A stretch of DNA of 64,000 nucleotides. Origin: Metopolophium dirhodum (taxonomy: Eukaryota > Arthropoda > Insecta > Hemiptera > Aphididae). Location: assembly GCF_019925205.1 (NCBI RefSeq), contig NC_083562.1, forward strand, positions 10,974,001 through 11,038,000, given 5' to 3'. Below are positions 1-11,347 of this stretch, piece after piece (within the stretch, counting starts at the first letter, position 1; each line of letters opens with the position of its first letter). The translations under genes and the position numbers were made by a program. The notes beneath the pieces are model-generated. The model worked only from the letters and a program-made list of their open reading frames with translations, was not told the DNA's origin and ran no database searches.

Positions 1-110
1 ATAAGCTTAAAACACATATATATATGCGCACGACTCCTATTTGGATTAGCTATTCCATTTGTGGCTGCCCACACTCGTCGTCACACCGTTAACGATTGTA
101 ATTCGTTTTA

Positions 111-125
111 ATGTCAAAATGTTAA
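111..125 (+). other. Four-codon upstream ORF overlapping the gene A start
   Basis: An ATG at 111 opens a four-codon frame that ends at TAA 123-125. It overlaps the gene A ATG (119-121) in another frame. If the transcript begins upstream, ribosomes could start here and reinitiate poorly. The arrangement is directly visible; any effect on translation is inference. Confidence 0.3.
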
Positions 126-3100
126 AAATAATTATTTTTGTTTCTTTGTTCATCGCCCATACATTTGTGTCCGCAGAGTACATATTCAAAGGATATGACG
201 ATAAATTCAAACCGGATTGGTGGCAATCGGAAATTATCTATCAAATTTACGTTCGTTCTTTCAAAGACAGTAACGGCGATGGAATCGGAGATTTCAATGG
301 TACGTACAGTGTATTATTTTGTACTTGACGATGTAATAACATTTTCGTACACAGGTTTTCGAGTATTTAAAAAATAAAAATATAAAAACAGTTCTTAAAA
401 TGTTAATAAATCCAATTAAATTGTTTCTATATTTTCTACTTTAATTTGTTTGCCAAGTTTCAGTGGTATTATTAAAACTAAGGTTGTCACGATTTTTACA
501 CGAAAATTTGAATTAATCTAAAGAAAATAGCAATACTGTTTGGTAATTTTTTATTTTATTCATTTTTAATCGAGTGGGTAAGTATGATAATTGGAATGAA
601 AATCTAAAATTTTAAAACTTCAAAAGTTTGTGGTAAATAGAAAAAAAGAAAAACGTAACTCAGTAATAATAAATTGGTGGGTAATTAAGTTAGGTACATT
701 AACGAGATAGATATACCCAAGTGGTATAATGATTTTAAGCCAGTAAAAAGTCGATGTGGTCTAACCAAAAAACTCTATTTTTTAACTTTTTTTTTGAACT
801 ACGAGAGCCAGAAAGTTGATTGATAGTTCGTTAAATAAAAGCTCGTAAAGTAGATACAAAAGGTGAAATTTAAAAACTAAATAACTTTTTAATTATTAAA
901 AAAATTAGTCAATTTTAGCTAGATTTTTCTATATCAATGCAGATCTCTGGAATTGGAAAACGGATTTTGTTGTTCAATGTCTTGTTAGAATCATATTGGC
1001 TAGGATAAGTACAGTGAACATTTCCACTATTCTATCTTTAATAACTTTATAAAAAATACAGACCTTTAAAAGTTTAAAGTTGTACAACATATAACACACA
1101 TACACACATTTGTGTATATAAAAATGAAATATCAAAGGCGAACATTTGTTTACAATTTTAAGAGCACTAAAAAGTACGAGGTGAGTTCCATAAGAGTCGT
1201 ACAACAAAAACAATTAAAAAAGGTTATGTGTTTAGCATTTTAGAAACGGACCACTAAGATTTTGTATATCTACTCGAAAGAAAAAATGCGTTCAGGTTCA
1301 GACAATTTCCCATTTCGTTTACTCTTTAAAGTAAAATTTGGTTTAATCCTATTGTAATAAAATATTTTCATAATATAGATAATAAAAACCAAAAATTATA
1401 AACTCAAGAAAGTGTTCTTACATTTCGACCCCGACTTGGAAATCGTTTTTTCCTAGTGAATGTTAAAACAAATAATTTCTGAATATTTTATTATTCAAGC
1501 CTTTATTGTTAACCTTAAGTAGGCAGGAATATCTACCATTTTCATTTGCATCCATGTTGTAACAGAATATTTTGAAATTTAATCGGTAACTATAGTATAT
1601 TTTTTATAGGTATTACGGAAAAAGTGGATTATTTTAAAAGTATAAATGTTGGAGCGGTTTGGTTATCTCCCATATTTGAATCTCCACAAGATGATTTTGG
1701 TTATGACATATCAAACTATAAGCAGGTGGACCCATTATTCGGTACTATGGCAGACTTTGACCGGCTGAGAGATGCATTCCATCAAAGAGGTACGTTTATG
1801 ATTGGTGTCTATAATAACGGTTGATGTCTGAACAAGACCTAATATTAACTTGATTGATTAAAAGGTATAAAAGTAATATTGGACTTTGTGCCAAACCACA
1901 CAAGTGACGAACATCCGTGGTTCACAAAATCTGTAGAGCGTAAAGAACCTTACACGAATTACTATGTGTGGAAAGACCCAATTATCGATGCAAGTGGTAA
2001 CAGAACACCTCCGAATAACTGGGTAAGTAATGAAAATCTATTTGACAATAATTCTAGCGCCACGCCGGTATAAAAGGTAACAGAAAACCCTGTCAAAAAA
2101 AAAAAATGTTGCTTTATAGGTTAGGTTACACATATGACAAACATTATGAAAAAATTATATTAATAAAAAATAATTTAAGAATTATACTAATGTCAGGAAA
2201 TTTTAGTAAGAATATTTTGAAAAAATACGTTATTACGTTCCAAATTAATTTACGTACTTACTCAAAAAAAAAAAATTGATATTAAAAAAATAAACAACTT
2301 GACTTAAATAAAAATGTTTGCCATCAAAATATGTCTAAAGATTATAATAATTATAAATAGGATATTTTGAATTTTTCCAAAAAAAATGTTAAAATTAAAA
2401 AAATGTAATTTTTGGTAAAAAAAACTGTTAAGATACTGATTATGATATAAGTTAATTCATTCGTCATGTCTTTCTGTTACACCCTGTATAATATTGACTC
2501 GGTCTTTACAGTACGATTGGCATTTTTTATAAAATCGTCGTATATTAAACATATTGTTCTTTTCACTTTTGTCATTATTGCAGTTGGGAGTTTTCAATAC
2601 TGGGTCTGCCTGGGAGTGGAACGAGAAACGTCAACAATACTATTTCCACGCTTTTCAAGTAAAACAACCAGACTTGAACTATAGATGTCCAATGGTCGTG
2701 GAAGAAATCAAGGTATTTATTCTCACTTATTCTCAATTTAAATAGTGTAGTATAATATTATACACATAATACTATATATTAGTAACGATTATACATAATA
2801 TTATTATGTATGATCACTATGATAATAGCTGTAGTCGCATAAAATATATTAATTATGATTAAAATATTAATATACCGTAAACATGTCTCTAGAACATCAT
2901 ACTATTTTGGCTGGGACGTGGTGTAGATGGATTCAGATTTGACGCTGTCAATTATCTATACGAAAGAGAGGATTTAGAGGATGAAGAAAAATCTTACAAA
3001 GTCGGCGTACTGGACACTGATTACGACGCGTTGATACATAGCAACACATTAGATCAACCGGAAACATACGAAATGGTGCGCGTTTGGAGGGAACTGTTAG

Positions 3101-6100
3101 ACGACTATTCGTCATCCGAAAAAATGACCAAGTGAGAAAAAAAAGTTTTACTTTCCTGTTATACGAGACTACCTTGTTTTTTGACAACATCACTACCCTG
3201 GCATCTAATACTACCAAAATGGTACTCTTATACGAGACTATGGCTATTGTAGCGACTACCACCCAAGACTATCTCCGTTATCACGACTACCACAATAGCT
3301 GACCGATATCATTTTTTTTTCATATAATAAATTCGAATGTGGCCATCTCCACAATACCTACACATCAACAAAAAAAATATCAAAGAATTAAATATGATTA
3401 ATACAAAATTTAATAAGGTAGTCCGTGGACCGTGATACCTAATAGGAAAGTGCGCGAGTTTTGGTAGCCTTAGATAACAGGATTGTGATGTTTTACGAAA
3501 CAAGCGCGGTAGTCGTGATAACGGAGTAGTCTCGTATAACAGGAAATCACCAAAAAAAAAAAATCCAACTCACCATCCGTCGAGGTTCATATTGGTTATT
3601 TTAAACGTTTCGAATAATAATATAATAGCAACGTATAAAATATATTCTGTAAATTCTCTTCGTATGGTTATTATATTATTCGTGCACGTAACTGTTATAA
3701 TATTAATAATATCAACTCGTTTACGACAGCTTCTTCATGGTGGAATGTTACTCGCCATTGCCCAACACTATGAAGTACTACGGCAACTCGACATCTCCCG
3801 GAGCTCATTTTCCGTTCAACTTTTTGCTCATAAATACTTTCAATCAGCAATCCGACGCTAACGATGTCAACGACGTTATTAAATCCTGGATACTGAACAT
3901 GCCTGAAGGCAAGTGGGCCAACTGGGTGGTAAGTATGTGATACTAAATGATCGGTTTTCACGGTTGACGTGACATTGTGCACAGGGCGATTATTTTACGA
4001 AACGACAATTTTCTTGGTAAATTCGTATAGAACATTTTGAGGGTATCCGTTCATCTAAACCTAAGTTTAGTAACACTTATTATTTATGGCTTATTAACAT
4101 CTGGTTCGATAGTTGATTTTTATATATTCTCAGAAAAATATTCTGTTTTTGAAATATGAAATCAAAATATACGTTATTATTTAAAAAAAAATTATACCCA
4201 TAATAAAAACGGTAAAAAATACGAGTTTATTGAAAATGTTTTGATGTACCTATAGGTTAGGTGCCTAGTTAATAACTTAGAAACATGTAAGAAAAATATT
4301 TTCAAAATCACTTATATTTTACTAGTAAACAACACTCTTTCGCTTCGTCAGATTAAACCGGTATCATAATAATGTCGTGTAATGCGTAAAATATATAATA
4401 TATATAAAAAATACTTGTGGCTTGGTTGGCATGGTGGCTACAATCAATCACGCAACGTGGTTGAGAGTAAGTAACGTTCGCTGCCACTAGTTCCCGGATG
4501 GGTGACCACACATACACGTGATGCTAACCAATCTACCTAATCAACCGTCCCAACTCTACCGTATCAACCCTGTCAACCTCACAAGCTTAATTAAGTCGTC
4601 AAAAACTTAATATAGTAAAAAAGTATATAAAAAGATACTTATGCGGAGAAAACTGTATTTTGTTCGTTTGGGTGATTTAGCTCGGCAATCATGACAATTC
4701 ACGATTAGCGTCTAGGACGAACCCGTTGTTGGTAGACGGCCTACACATGACGCAACTCCTACTTCCGGGAACCCCAATCACGTACTACGGTGACGAGATG
4801 GGTGTCCAAGACACGTATATTCGATGGAGCCAGACCGTGGACCCGGCCGGACGTAACGTCGGCATAACGCGGTACACGAAATTCAGTCGAGATCCCGCCA
4901 GAAGCCCGTTTCCCTGGGATAACTCTGTAAACGCCGGTATAATATTATTATATTCGTCATTTTCACCAATGCGGCAACAATAGATTATTATTGAATTCGC
5001 CGCGACGATCGATACCTAAAAGTGATAATATAATAGAACGTTTCCATCACAGGTTTCACCAACGGAACGAATGGAACGTGGCTTCCTATCAACCCGAACT
5101 ATTGGCAAGAAAACTTGATTCAGTTGTCCAAGTTCAAGAGTCACCTTAAGACGTACAGACAGTTGGCGCGTTTGAGACAGAACCCCACAATCATTAAAGG
5201 AGACTTGCACGTATACGTACTCTCTAAATGGGTGTTCGGTTTTTCGAGGTAAGTTAGATTGATATGGGCCCAAGCTCGAATTAAAATAATTTTGGACCAG
5301 GGGCCAAAAAAATATAATTGGGATAGTCGAATATTGCACTTATTACCTAAAAAGAAATGGTCGAATTGCACTTGGGTTCAAAAAAAATAATGGTCAAACT
5401 GTACTCGTTCAAAAAAAGGAGTTAAAATTTCGGGTTACTATGGACGTTCACATATATTATTATAATAATATTTGACGATTTAAAAAAAAGAATAAAAAAT
5501 TATATATATATAATTACTAAAAAAATTATCAAAATTAGATAAAAAAAAAAAAAAAGTTATAATAATATTAGATGATTTAATATATGTTTATTGTGAGAAA
5601 TAAAGGTGTAACAACCCCCGGGGGAATGGTCTTATACTCCCCGTCACACAGTGGTTTACAATATGTTTATTGTATATATAATTTTTTTTTTTTTTTAATT
5701 GATCTTGAGCCCGGCAACTAAGGTCATTAGCTATTTTTGTTTTGTAGGTTTTTATGTCGGTAAGGGGAGGAACACGTGTGTGTTAGTTTTGGCAGAATTT
5801 TTGATTTGGGCACCCGTAGGTATCTGCCATGCCCGTGTGGGGGATGGCGGCACTTGCTCTCCGGACACCGTGACTTGCCCAAAGAAAAATGCCGCCCGCG
5901 ACCAAGGTATCGAACTGGGGTCGGCCACTCCGTCCCCCTGTATATATAATATTATATATTTATATTAACATAATGGACAATGGTATGCATAAAACAATCA
6001 TTTTTAACTACGTCAATAATTAAAATCATTGTCAGTCGTAAGCCTGTAAGTGGGAAGAGAAATGAGTGTATTATAACGTTTAACCCCTTCAAATCCATGA

Positions 6101-7502
6101 TATTTTTGTTAGAATACTTTTTTTGAGCCCAAGTGCAGTTCGACCGGTAATTTATGGGCCAGATAGAAATACTCACCCGCGATTCGATCACCAAAGGAAT
6201 ATGGAGAAACTACGATAATTTGATAATCGAATTGTTTTAATTTCATATTACGTCATAAAGCTATAATATAATTTTATAAGTATAAACGATATAATTAACA
6301 CTACGAATAGCTTATAAACGAATAATCTGAAGAGCATATTATTTGTATACGTTAATTATATTTTATCACTCATACAAACCTTTCAGTAAAATTGTGTTTT
6401 GATAAGACTTCTGATAGCTTTCTAGTAAGTCATTAGTGATTACACTAAATTAAATTTACTAAAGTTAACATTTTTTCTTTTCTAAAAGATTTATCAATAA
6501 TTATATCCATTTGTAGTTGGTACTCGTAAAAACATTACAACGTACTCAAAAATTAAATAAGTAAAACCAAGTGTCATAAATACACGTTTGCGTTTGCTTA
6601 TGCTTAAAATTATATTTTACAACAGTTTCATAACCATATTATTATACAAAGATACATAAATATATAAAACATTTTTTTGCTTTAACTTAGCATTATTATA
6701 GAAAAAAACATCACTATAATCGTTTGTGACAATGTTTAAAAATTTCTGGACCCTTCAAATTTTAAATATTTTAGCTTGAAAGTAGGAAACATTATTTTTA
6801 TACCCGATAGCCTGAAGTCATCAATGAACGTAATTTTATCATCAAGTGTTATGTATATATTAACGGTTACGATTGTCACAACTATGCAACTAAAATTATA
6901 TTATGTCAAGTCAATTTGAGTACCTATAATAGATACCCGATTAGTGATTACAGTAATAAATTGTCAACACAAAAATACCATATAGGTAGGTACAATAAAA
7001 CAATCCATTGAATTAGTGAACCTAAAAATGTTAATTTTTGAAAAAAATAAGACAGAACTTGATTAATGGACAGTTGATGAATTACCTATGCCTTACATTA
7101 TAGCATATTATACTTTACATATTATATTCTGTATAAGTTACACGTTGGTGATTTATTCATTTTAGGAGTTTTTTTGATCATCCAACTTTCTTCGTCGTCA
7201 TTAACTTCGGCAGTGAATTTGAAACAGTTAATATAAAAGAAGCTAGACAAACGTTACCAAAAATATTAAAAGTTAAAGTTTCAAGTATAAACTCAGGTTA
7301 TGTTACTGGGTAAGTTTAAAACATTTCAAATATAATAGTTTTCTGTGAACAATATTCAAAATGACAACAGACCCATTTTGTATACAATTATTGATGTAAT
7401 TATTATTTTGTTTATAGTAATATAGTACAATCATGTTGCATAAATTTGAGACCAAAAGCAGCTATTGTACTCTCAACAGCAAAACCTAATGAAGACAGTT
7501 AA
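119..7502 (+). CDS. Gene A: secreted GH13 alpha-glucosidase (maltase/sucrase type), 10 exons, complete
   Basis: Exons: 119-299, 1610-1789, 1865-2022, 2584-2712, 2893-3131, 3730-3928, 4681-4936, 5053-5248, 7166-7309, 7418-7502. All introns are GT-AG, and the joined 1767 nt encode 588 aa. The ATG at 119 is chosen because a signal peptide (MLKIIIFVSLFIAHTFVSA) follows at once. Visible GH13 blocks are WWQSEIIYQIYVRSFKDS, DFVPNHTS (from residue 127), QPDLNYR (201), GFRFDAVNYLYE with nucleophile D233, MVECYS with acid/base E301, and GNHDN with D367; a C-terminal beta-domain follows. Length fits insect maltases of about 580-600 aa. There is no hydrophobic C-terminal tail, so a soluble secreted enzyme is expected. 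The family hydrolyses terminal alpha-glucosides such as sucrose or maltose and can transglucosylate; substrate here is inferred. Intron 5 holds a foldback repeat, intron 6 a 5S-like SINE and intron 8 a tRNA-like SINE. The promoter may lie partly upstream of the window. Confidence 0.93.
3152..3546. repeat. Foldback (MITE-like) element in intron 5 of gene A
   Basis: TTTCCTGTTATACGAGACTA at 3152-3171 returns as its reverse complement at 3527-3546. Inner blocks also pair: GTTATCACGACTACC near 3278 pairs with GGTAGTCGTGATAAC near 3508. The block TATACGAGACTA is repeated directly inside the left half. This looks like a small non-autonomous DNA transposon with nested inverted units. I could not identify a clear target-site duplication. 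Short open frames here, on both strands, are by-products of the repeat. Confidence 0.6.
4420..4634 (+). mobile_element. SINE with a 5S rRNA-like head (SINE3 type), intron 6 of gene A
   Basis: The head resembles animal 5S rRNA. A segment near 4451-4505 matches the internal-promoter half of 5S genes, including CCCGGATGGGTGACCAC, which is close to the canonical TTGGATGGGTGACC box. A GAGAGTAAGTAACG block lies where 5S has GAAGTTAAGCAACG. The element ends in an A-rich tail. It is flanked by ATACTTGTG at 4411-4419 and ATACTTATG at 4635-4643, a probable 9-bp target-site duplication with one mismatch. It is too diverged and short to be a working 5S gene. A 5S-derived SINE copied by a LINE reverse transcriptase is the best reading. 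Orientation is the same as gene A. Confidence 0.65.
5359..6145. repeat. Diverged inverted repeat enclosing the SINE in intron 8 of gene A
   Basis: The block GGTCGAATTGCACTTGGGTT at 5359-5378 is matched in reverse complement near 6126-6145, with a few mismatches. A T-rich extension to 6115 pairs with the A-rich run after 5378. The SINE at 5683-5938 and AT-rich sequence lie between the arms. This is probably an older DNA element that was later interrupted. No clean terminal duplication was found. Confidence 0.4.
5683..5938 (-). mobile_element. tRNA-like SINE with 12-bp target-site duplication, intron 8 of gene A
   Basis: Read on the minus strand it starts with GGGGGACGGAGTGGCCGACC and has a box-B-like AGTTCGATACC. 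A GC-rich body follows, ending in a poly(A) tract that appears as poly(T) at about 5682-5696 on the plus strand. TGTATATATAAT flanks both sides (5671-5682 and 5939-5950), a perfect 12-bp duplication that marks retroposition. The same element lies in the opposite orientation in gene B intron 1 (12890-13131). Short open frames in this GC-rich stretch belong to the SINE and are not host genes. Confidence 0.8.
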
Positions 7503-7818
7503 AAATGACTCATTAATATATAGAAGAAAGTATACAAGTTTAAGTACAAATTAAAATATAACTGGTTTTGAAACTTAATGCATAGTTTTTTTTATATTCT
7601 ATTTGTATACATATTTTATTAATTTCATACCGTATATACAACAAGAATAGTGGTATTGGTCAACATTAATTTATTGCTGAACAACAAAAATTCAAAAGTG
7701 TTCAAGATTTGCTTAAACGCTTTATTATAAGCTTACTGATGTTAACAATGTTTCAGAATAAAATTATATACGGCAGTGCATTCAGGTTAATTTTTGTAAT
7801 GTTATAGTAATTTGTAAA

Positions 7819-7824
7819 AATAAA
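7819..7824 (+). promoter_or_regulatory. Candidate poly(A) signal AATAAA for gene A
   Basis: A canonical AATAAA lies 317 nt after the gene A stop. In a genome this AT-rich the hexamer is common by chance, so the assignment rests mainly on position. A second AATAAA follows near 7868. Confidence 0.4.
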
Positions 7825-9590
7825 TTGAAGCGTATTAAATTTTAAAATCTTTTTGTTATTTTTGTGTAATAAACAAAACTCATCCAGAGTGCAAGTCCCT
7901 ACATATCATAGGCAATTTTGATGCAATATACTAATATAGTTATAGATATCTACGTATAATAATTCTATGATTGAACAAAATATGTAATTTATTTTAAACA
8001 TTAGAAGAAAATAGCATTCATTAGATGAGAGCAGGTAGGTACATTTTTAATAAATTCAAACATTATAACTATAGTTGTTATTTATTAAAAAATACAAATA
8101 CAATGCAATAAAAAGTCACTCATTAGATACTAATTAAAATGCTCATTAAATGTTATACATTTCTAAAGAATACGTTCTTATACGAATTTCAAAGTCGTTT
8201 TACAAAAAAAAAAAACGACAGTTACGAGGCGTTTATTTTGTGTTGATTTTATAACCTTAAATAGCATGATCCCATACGAGGGAGATGTCTATCTTTTAAA
8301 GGTTTCGGAAATATTGAGGAAATTTTTATTTAAAAATAAATGATAATATGTATCACTTCATTATAATATACAATTAATAAATAATTTTAATTCGATTTTT
8401 ATTTCATAATAGAACTTAAAACATATCGGATGTCTTAATAACTAACCCTGCATAGTAAAATTAATAATAGGTCTTGAAAAACGATAGATAAACGTGTATT
8501 GTTCATATAATGTTACATTATATACTTAAACTCTTAATATGTTCATTCATAACAATACAATCTCATATTAACTTGTAATTTTTATATTCCGATTCGAGTT
8601 CATTACAAATATATTATAGATAAGATTTTTTTAACTGTATAAAAATACTTGATAACAATAATTTTTAATTACATGCAAATGACACTACAATAAATTTTCA
8701 TTGATGTCATACGTATAATGTATGTCATAAAATCAACCAACACAATTATTTTGAATTATTAAAAGCAAATATAATTTAATTTTTTTGTAGGCTGGTTCAA
8801 TTTTTAAAAAGTAGTTTTCGTAATTTTGTTTAAAAAAAATATTTAGATAAAAACAAATTTTGACTACCTAACGGTTGACAAGTAAGTACATTGCTTTTTG
8901 AAGGTATACCAAACAAACGATAAATAATGAACAACACTATCAATCTATACCTACTCTGTAAAATATAATGAATACTAAATATTTTTGATTAATACCTATT
9001 GCGAATAAAAGAAGTACCTAAAATCGGTCTGTTTACGCTGTTTGTTTTAGAAATTTCCAAATGTTTGTCATAAATTGATAAGTACATTATATATTATTAT
9101 TGTATTATAAATTAATTTATTAAATTAAAATATATTAACAATTAATACAATACGAATCTTAATGTTTATAAGAAAAACTCGTATTCAAATATGATGCAAT
9201 ATTAAGTAAAAAATAATAACTTTTATATTTATTCAGTTAAATATTACATGTAATAATATTATGATATATTATTCTCGTATCCAATTTTTTTATTTCATAA
9301 CTTAAATACAATTTTACTTATCTGAACTAGATGATATAGACATTGGTATCTTTATACATTATGCATTTGTGCGGTTTTCGTAGTAGTTATGTTTTAATTT
9401 TTTTAGGGCACTATTGCGTCATTGAAAATGTGCGATAGGTAGGTATAATATTATTCATAAGTCACAATACATCTAATATTTACTTTTAAAGACAATAGTC
9501 GATAAGGATGTCGTAACATACGAATTTAATGGTTATTTTGTTTTAGTAAAAATTATAAAAAGCATATACCTATATTATTGAACATAAAAC

Positions 9591-9593
<3 letters not shown>

Positions 9594-9644
<51 letters not shown>
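9594..9644. repeat. TA dinucleotide microsatellite
   Basis: About 25 uninterrupted TA units. Simple sequence like this is usually polymorphic and prone to assembly length errors. Confidence 0.95.
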
Positions 9645-9649
<5 letters not shown>

Positions 9650-11347
9650 CATTTCAAGTATATTGAACACTCTAATTATTTTAGTGTTCGATGTGAACAA
9701 ATTAGTAATTAATGAAATCATGTTTACTAGTTATCCACTTACTTGAAACATAATATTTTTACATTATTTTTATCAATACAACATTTAATTTAAAGATCAA
9801 AAATGTATTATTAAAATGAATTAAGTTATGGACATGATGCTATTTTACAGATCCTTGATTTTTATACTAATTTTGCTTCATTCACCTCAACGCAAACCAT
9901 TATATTTTATATTGTAATTTTAAATAAAAAATAAAGAGTTGAAGATGATTAGTTGCGTTCCCATCAACGATTTCGAAAATAGCTTTTTTAGCATTTAATT
10001 CGTTACACAGTCATAAAGTATTATTTAATTGACCATGTTTTTAATAATAATATCCAAAATTTATTATAAATAATCAAAATCGAAACGTTTAAATTTTCCT
10101 ATACATAGCTTAAAATACAATTTCAATATTATCATGTATTACGTATACGTCACTATTTTAAAATTGTCAATTGTTTTTTTATTAACGCTATTGGTGATTT
10201 CAAATTTATAAAACTAATCTATCATGTACTTATGACATTTTTAAAAAAAATATTTATGTTCTTTCATACACCAACGTGTATAATACATACAATTAGTTAT
10301 TTTTTTCGTTCAAATATTTAATATTTGTTTTCTTTTATTATGCATAGATTTAAATGTAACTATAATAATATTATTTTTATATAAAACTGATAACTGATAA
10401 GTATAGTTATATAAAGTGATTGAGCCATGTATTTAATCGGGGGTTTTAAATAGGCAATTTTAAGACAGAGCTAACAATTATTATTGAAATTAATTTACAA
10501 AAAATGTATAATTTTTCTAATATCAGTGCATCGTAAGGTAATATACAATTACTAAATTATGTATACAAATTATTTTGAAAAATTTAAAGTTATATTCAAT
10601 AATTGATATTGATACTAAAATAATCACATTATTACTATAAATAAACGATGACTGCAGTTCTGTCGTTTGAATAACTTAACTCAATATTTGTACCTATATA
10701 ATATTACGATCGACCACATCACTTCATAATTTATTATTTTTATTGATAATCTAATCTATATAATAATTGTATGGAGTTTTTTTAGAATTTGTCAATATCA
10801 ATATAATATAAAATAAACGATTTTTGTTACGTAATTATATTAATGCAAACAACACAATAGGTACATAGGATTATAGGTAACTTTATTACTCGTAAACAAA
10901 ACATGTAATACAGTTCGAAAATATATGCAAGATAATATTATAACCACTAAGTATCGTCTTATTCATAGGAAACAACTTCAATGAACAGTCGCTATAGTGC
11001 CTCAACAATTTTTAAGTATAATAGTAATTTTTTTTTAATAATAATAATAAAAATATCAATATAAAAATCACGTTTTTTTCGTTCGCCAGGCTATGAAAAT
11101 CAAACCGTTACTTTGTTTACTTTTTTAATACACCTGTTTTACGGATTAAACTGCGTAATGCGATCAACTCTCGAGTGCGCTGATTATGCGTTACCTAAAA
11201 GATAGGACCTCGGCCACTTACAAAAAATTACGTGCAGATAAATCCGTAAAAATCATATCAAAGTGCATAAATAGGCCACGATTGACTGTGGGTTCAACAT
11301 TACGGGTGTGTTGTACACTCGGCACGCAACACGACCACTCAGCCAAC

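Larger units (their letters stand above)
7503..11347. other. A-B intergenic region, AT-rich, no gene seen
   Basis: No recognisable coding sequence, tRNA or rRNA was seen. The first 320 bp should contain the gene A 3' untranslated region. A long TA microsatellite lies at 9594-9644. The last few hundred bases before 11348 must hold the gene B promoter and 5' untranslated region. I could not assign a reliable TATA box or initiator in this very AT-rich sequence. Confidence 0.6.

Noticed and set aside
2948..3982. Several 60-104 codon frames on both strands in intron 5 and around exon 6 of gene A
   Set aside because: They are antisense or alternate-frame shadows of exons 5-6 and of the foldback repeat.
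4420..4540. A functional 5S rRNA gene
   Set aside because: Only part of the 5S body is recognisable, it is diverged, and the A-rich tail with target duplication marks a retroposon.
9594..9644. TA tract as a replication origin or regulatory element
   Set aside because: A plain microsatellite; nothing else around it supports a special role.
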